A DNA stretch of 17,331 bases, from assembly GCA_018662715.1 (NCBI GenBank), contig JABJFP010000143.1, positions 1 through 17,331 on the forward strand, written 5' to 3'. Source of the DNA: Methanobacteriota archaeon (GTDB lineage: Archaea; Thermoplasmatota; Poseidoniia; Poseidoniales; Poseidoniaceae). The notes under the pieces are model-generated. The model made no database searches. It had not been told where the DNA came from and saw nothing but the letters and a program-made list of their open reading frames with translations. The translations under genes were made by a program, and so were the position numbers. Shown piece after piece: positions 14,340 to 17,331 of the stretch (its first letter is position 1; each line of letters begins with the position of its first letter).

Positions 14340-16157
14340 ATGCAGCCAACCGATTACTTGCTTACATTTGCGTTGGGCGGGGCTTTTGTAATGGGGCTTC
14401 TCTTTATTGTCATGCGCAGAGAGGCGCAGGTCAATGTCCAAAGTGGAATGAGCGCAGAGGGGCTCATGCAACAACATTCTGGTATGGGATTCGGCAAGGC
14501 AAAGAAGAATCTTGACCGTAAATTGGCTGCAGTTCAGGATATCCTGCGTCGCCAAAATCACTCGGACCTCGGTTCAGCGGAGGAGCGCTTTGCACAACGC
14601 CGTGAAGAAGACCGAATTGCTGAGGAAGAAGCCCGTCGTCGTCGCGAGGAATCGGATGCTCAGCGTGAAGATGATGAGGAAGAAGAGCGTCATCGTCGTG
14701 AACTCGAAATGGAGCGAAAGGCAGCAGAAAGAGCCGCTGAGGAAGCTCGCCTAGCATCGGAGCGTGAATCAGCACGGCAACTTGAACTTGCTAGCGCTGA
14801 GTCGGACCGTCTAGAAGAGATTGATGCTGCCCGTGAACAAGAAGCACTTGAATCACGAGAAGCGGCCCAACGCGCCATGTCTGAACTTCAAGCCCGTTTG
14901 GAACGTGAAGGCGCTCAATCGTCTGACGTTCAAGTTTCGCTAATGTGGAACAACTACAACGATTTGGACCTGCACGTCGTTTGTCCTTCTGGTGAACGCA
15001 TACACGGAGGTAACAAGAACTCAGACTGTGGTGGAGAACTTGATGTCGACGCTAACGTTCGGGCTGAGACTCGTAAGCCAGTCGAGAATGTATTCTGGGA
15101 AGAGGGAAGTGCTCCTGCAGGTAAGTATCAGGTCTATGTTCACTACTACAAGAAGCACAACAAGCGCCGTAGCAAGGACCCAACAAAATTCCAACTCATC
15201 GTCAATGCGGGGAGCGATCTCATGGAATTCAACGGAGACTTGTCCATGGGCGATCCGATTATGCTGGTCGCAGAATTTGTCCTACCCTCTCTCGAAGAAC
15301 GTGCAGCACGCCGAAGGGAACTCGAACAAGCTCTTCTCTCTGCAGGCGGAGAAATTCCAGTGGAAATGTCTGAGCAAGAAGAGGCTCGTCAAGCAGAACT
15401 TGCAGCGGCTGAGTCACAACGCTTAGAAGAAATTGAATTGGCTAGAGAGCAAGAAATGCTGGAATCACGTGAAGCGGCACAACGCGCCATGTCTGAACTT
15501 CAAGCCCGTTTGGAACGTGAAGGCGCTCAGTCGTCAGACGTTCAAGTTTCGTTAATGTGGAACAACTACAACGATTTGGACCTGCACGTCGTTTGTCCTT
15601 CTGGTGAACGCATACACGGGGGCAACAAGAACTCAGACTGTGGCGGAGAACTTGATGTCGACGCTAACGTTCGTGCTGAAACTCGTAAGCCGGTTGAGAA
15701 TGTATTCTGGGAGGAAGGAAGTGCTCCTGCAGGTAAGTATCAGGTCTATGTTCACTACTACAAGAAGCACAACAAGCGCCGTAGCAAGGACCCAACAAAA
15801 TTCCAACTCATTGTCAATGCTGGAAACGACCTGTTAGAATTCAGCGGTGAACTCTCTACGGGTGACCCAATTATGCTCGTAACTGAATTTGACGTCCCAA
15901 CTGCTGAAGAGCGAGAAGAACGTCGTCGAGAACTTGAGAGGCAAATACAAGAAGCGAAGGGTGGTGTTTCGTCTCAGTCGGCTGCTCATGAAGAAGAAAA
16001 GATGCCCGAAGAAGTTGAAGAAAAGGTAGCGGAAGAAGTTGAAGAAAAGATTCCGATGGCTAGTGAGGGCGAATCAAAAGACGAGACAACGTCTCATGAA
16101 TTGCCTGGTGCTCCTGACCTTGATTCACTCATGGGTGACAATGATTCTGAGGATTGA
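14340..16157 (+). CDS. Membrane-anchored coiled-coil protein with two DUF2135-like (YfaP-type) domains
   Basis: This 605-residue protein has one membrane helix at about 6-25 followed by MRR, so by the positive-inside rule the rest probably faces the cytoplasm. A long Glu/Arg-rich coiled coil covers about 76-195. Two DUF2135-like domains follow at about 196-313 and 400-517, separated by another charged helix (318-395). A third helix (520-570) and an acidic tail ending GDNDSED close the protein. Each domain has NDLDLHVVCPSGERI, CGGELDVDANV and PVENVFWEEG with APAGKYQVYVHYY; the Asp/Asn-rich motifs may bind metal. Each has one Cys pair (215/230 and 419/434). Residues 171-291 and 375-495 are identical. 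The family's function is unknown. No partner gene is adjacent on the same strand. Confidence 0.85.
   Translation: MQPTDYLLTFALGGAFVMGLLFIVMRREAQVNVQSGMSAEGLMQQHSGMGFGKAKKNLDRKLAAVQDILRRQNHSDLGSAEERFAQRREEDRIAEEEARRRREESDAQREDDEEEERHRRELEMERKAAERAAEEARLASERESARQLELASAESDRLEEIDAAREQEALESREAAQRAMSELQARLEREGAQSSDVQVSLMWNNYNDLDLHVVCPSGERIHGGNKNSDCGGELDVDANVRAETRKPVENVFWEEGSAPAGKYQVYVHYYKKHNKRRSKDPTKFQLIVNAGSDLMEFNGDLSMGDPIMLVAEFVLPSLEERAARRRELEQALLSAGGEIPVEMSEQEEARQAELAAAESQRLEEIELAREQEMLESREAAQRAMSELQARLEREGAQSSDVQVSLMWNNYNDLDLHVVCPSGERIHGGNKNSDCGGELDVDANVRAETRKPVENVFWEEGSAPAGKYQVYVHYYKKHNKRRSKDPTKFQLIVNAGNDLLEFSGELSTGDPIMLVTEFDVPTAEEREERRRELERQIQEAKGGVSSQSAAHEEEKMPEEVEEKVAEEVEEKIPMASEGESKDETTSHELPGAPDLDSLMGDNDSED
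14850..15212 (+). repeat. Intragenic repeat, copy 1 (DUF2135 core)
   Basis: These 121 codons match 15462-15824 at a constant offset of 612 bases. By eye I count 17 differences in 363 bases, all synonymous. Similarity drops sharply outside the core on both sides. Confidence 0.9.
15462..15824 (+). repeat. Intragenic repeat, copy 2 (DUF2135 core)
   Basis: Second copy of the 121-codon core, with the same protein sequence as copy 1. Uninterrupted identical runs reach about 95 bases (15105-15199 of copy 1 against 15717-15811) and 67 bases (14941-15007 against 15553-15619). Confidence 0.9.
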
Positions 16158-16164
16158 ACCTCAG
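16147..16164. terminator. Possible bidirectional terminator hairpin at a convergent gene junction
   Basis: CTGAGG (16147-16152) and CCTCAG (16159-16164) form a perfect 6-base-pair stem with a 6-base loop. It covers both stop codons of the convergent DUF2135 and purP genes, which lie 3 bases apart. No T tract follows on either strand, so its role is uncertain. Confidence 0.35.
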
Positions 16165-17273
16165 GAAATAATGTCGTCTAGAGAATCTGAATTGATTCCA
16201 TTACGGATGGAACGGGCAATGCGTCGTCCCGTAGACATGAATCGTTCGTTGATGTCGGAATAGGGTGAGCCGCCCACAAACGGATTTGATCCTGCCACAA
16301 TTCGGGCACTGATTTCAAAGACCTTGAATTCAAGTTGGTCTGTTACAATTGTTTCAAGACAAAATGGCCCAAGCATGCCTCTTGACCCTTCTTCCAGATT
16401 GAATGATGCTGCGACAGTACCTTCCGCCATTTCAAAAGCCCGCGGCAACAATGATTCTCTGATCACGACTGGTTGGTTCCCGGTCACAACAAACGATGGC
16501 TCGAGGTCCATTTCCCTCAAGTCTCGCAAGCTACCGAGTTTGTAAAATTCGTCGACGTTGCTTTCGTCTCTTCGGTCCATTGAGAGCAATTCTAGTCGGC
16601 CTAGGTTCTTACCCGCGTGTTGGCCACGGCCTTGTACTTGGTAGCCATCTGTTGCCGTAGGGTCAAAGAAGAAATGGAGGTAATACCTGCATCCTAATAC
16701 GTACTCTTGAATGGTGAATTCTTCTTCAATGTCGACATTTCTTCTGAAATCTCTGTAGTCTCGGGCAATGAAATACCCACGACCACCTTTTGCACCGGCA
16801 TACTTGACGATGACAGGTCCAGCGATATTGTGTGGGTCTTCGATAACCATGGGCATTGTGCATCCGCCTTGTTCAAGCCATTCACGTTGTAGAGCCCTGC
16901 TGCTTTCCCAGTGCAGGATGTTTCGGTTTCCAAAGGTAGGGACTTCAAGGTTTCTGAAATTCGTAGCCCCTAGGTATTCTACAAGAGACCCATGCGGGAT
17001 AATAATGACATTCTTTGAGCGGAACCATTCCGCATGGTCTAGCATTTCCCGGTAATCGTCCAGCATGAGCCACTCGTCTGGTTCAGCCCCAGGGAAGGCT
17101 TTGTAAAATCGGCGACGGTTTTCTCCGACCGCGATGCCAAGTGTTCGGAAACCTTCCTGTCGGGCTCCGTGTAAAATTTGAAGGGATGAGTGTGAGGCAA
17201 CCACACCGATGGTGATTTGGCTTGAATCATAGCCGGAGAGCCAACTTCGGATAGTCTCGTAATCTACGCCCAT
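16161..17273 (-). CDS. purP: Formate-dependent FAICAR synthetase PurP
   Basis: This 370-residue ATP-grasp enzyme makes 5-formaminoimidazole-4-carboxamide ribonucleotide (FAICAR) from AICAR, formate and ATP in archaeal IMP synthesis. It replaces the folate-dependent transformylase activity of PurH. Conserved segments are GVVASHSSLQILHGARQEGF (23-42), IIPHGSLVEYLG (91-102), VPTFGNRNILHWESSR (111-126), GPVIVKYAGAKGGRGYFIA (152-170, ATP-grasp glycine loop), FTIQEYVLGCRYYLHFFF (186-203) and, near the C terminus, FEISARIVAGSNPF. Length is typical of PurP. ATG 17273 has no clear ribosome binding site, so the transcript may be leaderless. It converges on the DUF2135 gene with 3 bases between stops. 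It is not linked to other purine genes here. Confidence 0.95.
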   Translation of the reverse strand: MGVDYETIRSWLSGYDSSQITIGVVASHSSLQILHGARQEGFRTLGIAVGENRRRFYKAFPGAEPDEWLMLDDYREMLDHAEWFRSKNVIIIPHGSLVEYLGATNFRNLEVPTFGNRNILHWESSRALQREWLEQGGCTMPMVIEDPHNIAGPVIVKYAGAKGGRGYFIARDYRDFRRNVDIEEEFTIQEYVLGCRYYLHFFFDPTATDGYQVQGRGQHAGKNLGRLELLSMDRRDESNVDEFYKLGSLRDLREMDLEPSFVVTGNQPVVIRESLLPRAFEMAEGTVAASFNLEEGSRGMLGPFCLETIVTDQLEFKVFEISARIVAGSNPFVGGSPYSDINERFMSTGRRIARSIRNGINSDSLDDIIS

Positions 17274-17331
17274 GCCGAGGGGTTTCGTATTCGCTCTATG
17301 AGTGTTATGCTGGTTTTTTGTCTATCTGTAA
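17274..17331. other. Upstream region of purP, cut by the window edge
   Basis: These 58 bases hold no gene. A promoter for purP is expected here. A TTTTTT run occurs at about 17313-17318, but no convincing TATA box or ribosome binding site is visible. Confidence 0.3.

Noticed and set aside
14992..15837. Two similar frames (144 and 77 codons) in another frame of the DUF2135 gene
   Set aside because: They resemble each other only because the underlying DNA is duplicated; the main frame carries the conserved domain and only synonymous differences.

Overview
The window is most likely from a planktonic archaeon of the Poseidoniia (Marine Group II/III, Thermoplasmatota). This is inferred from gene content, not proven. 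The markers are archaeal: a PurP-type IMP-pathway enzyme, a bacterio-opsin-activator type HTH regulator, and the archaeal entry to the shikimate pathway (ADH synthase, 3-dehydroquinate synthase II, GHMP-type shikimate kinase). Genes are densely packed, often overlapping, and most internal operon genes have clear GGAGG-like ribosome binding sites.

Layout. (1) 1-3195, + strand: the C-terminal part of a molybdenum hydroxylase large subunit, cut by the window edge. It overlaps by one base an FAD subunit that carries the extra cysteine loop of 4-hydroxybenzoyl-CoA reductase beta subunits. A secreted, membrane-anchored protein follows after 4 bases. A hairpin plus T-rich tract then looks like the end of this operon. 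(2) 3384-8372, + strand: a four-gene operon of a DUF4350 membrane protein, a MoxR AAA+ ATPase with a Pro/Ala-rich N-terminal arm, a DUF58 protein and an unrecognised six-helix membrane protein. (3) 14229-8373, - strand: an HTH_10 regulator followed by ADH synthase, 3-dehydroquinate synthase II, shikimate kinase, chorismate synthase and aspartate kinase. (4) 14340-16157, + strand: a membrane-anchored coiled-coil protein with two DUF2135-like domains whose cores are identical in protein but not in DNA. (5) 17273-16161, - strand: purP.

How the genes fit together. The aromatic operon makes metabolic sense. Archaeal ADH synthase uses aspartate semialdehyde, and aspartate kinase makes its precursor, so one transcript can set both precursor supply and aromatic output. 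AroD, AroE and AroA (EPSP synthase) are not in the window. The MoxR operon is a chaperone-like module: a cytosolic AAA+ ATPase, a membrane-anchored DUF58 partner, a DUF4350 protein with a large external domain, and a polytopic partner. The molybdenum enzyme needs a [2Fe-2S] subunit or domain, which is not seen here and may lie upstream.

The best candidates for something undescribed are the duplicated DUF2135 coiled-coil protein, with evidence of gene conversion and strong purifying selection; the fourth component of the MoxR operon; and the HcrB-like cysteine loop in a presumed oxic-water archaeon. I saw no tRNA, rRNA, CRISPR array, insertion sequence or phage gene.
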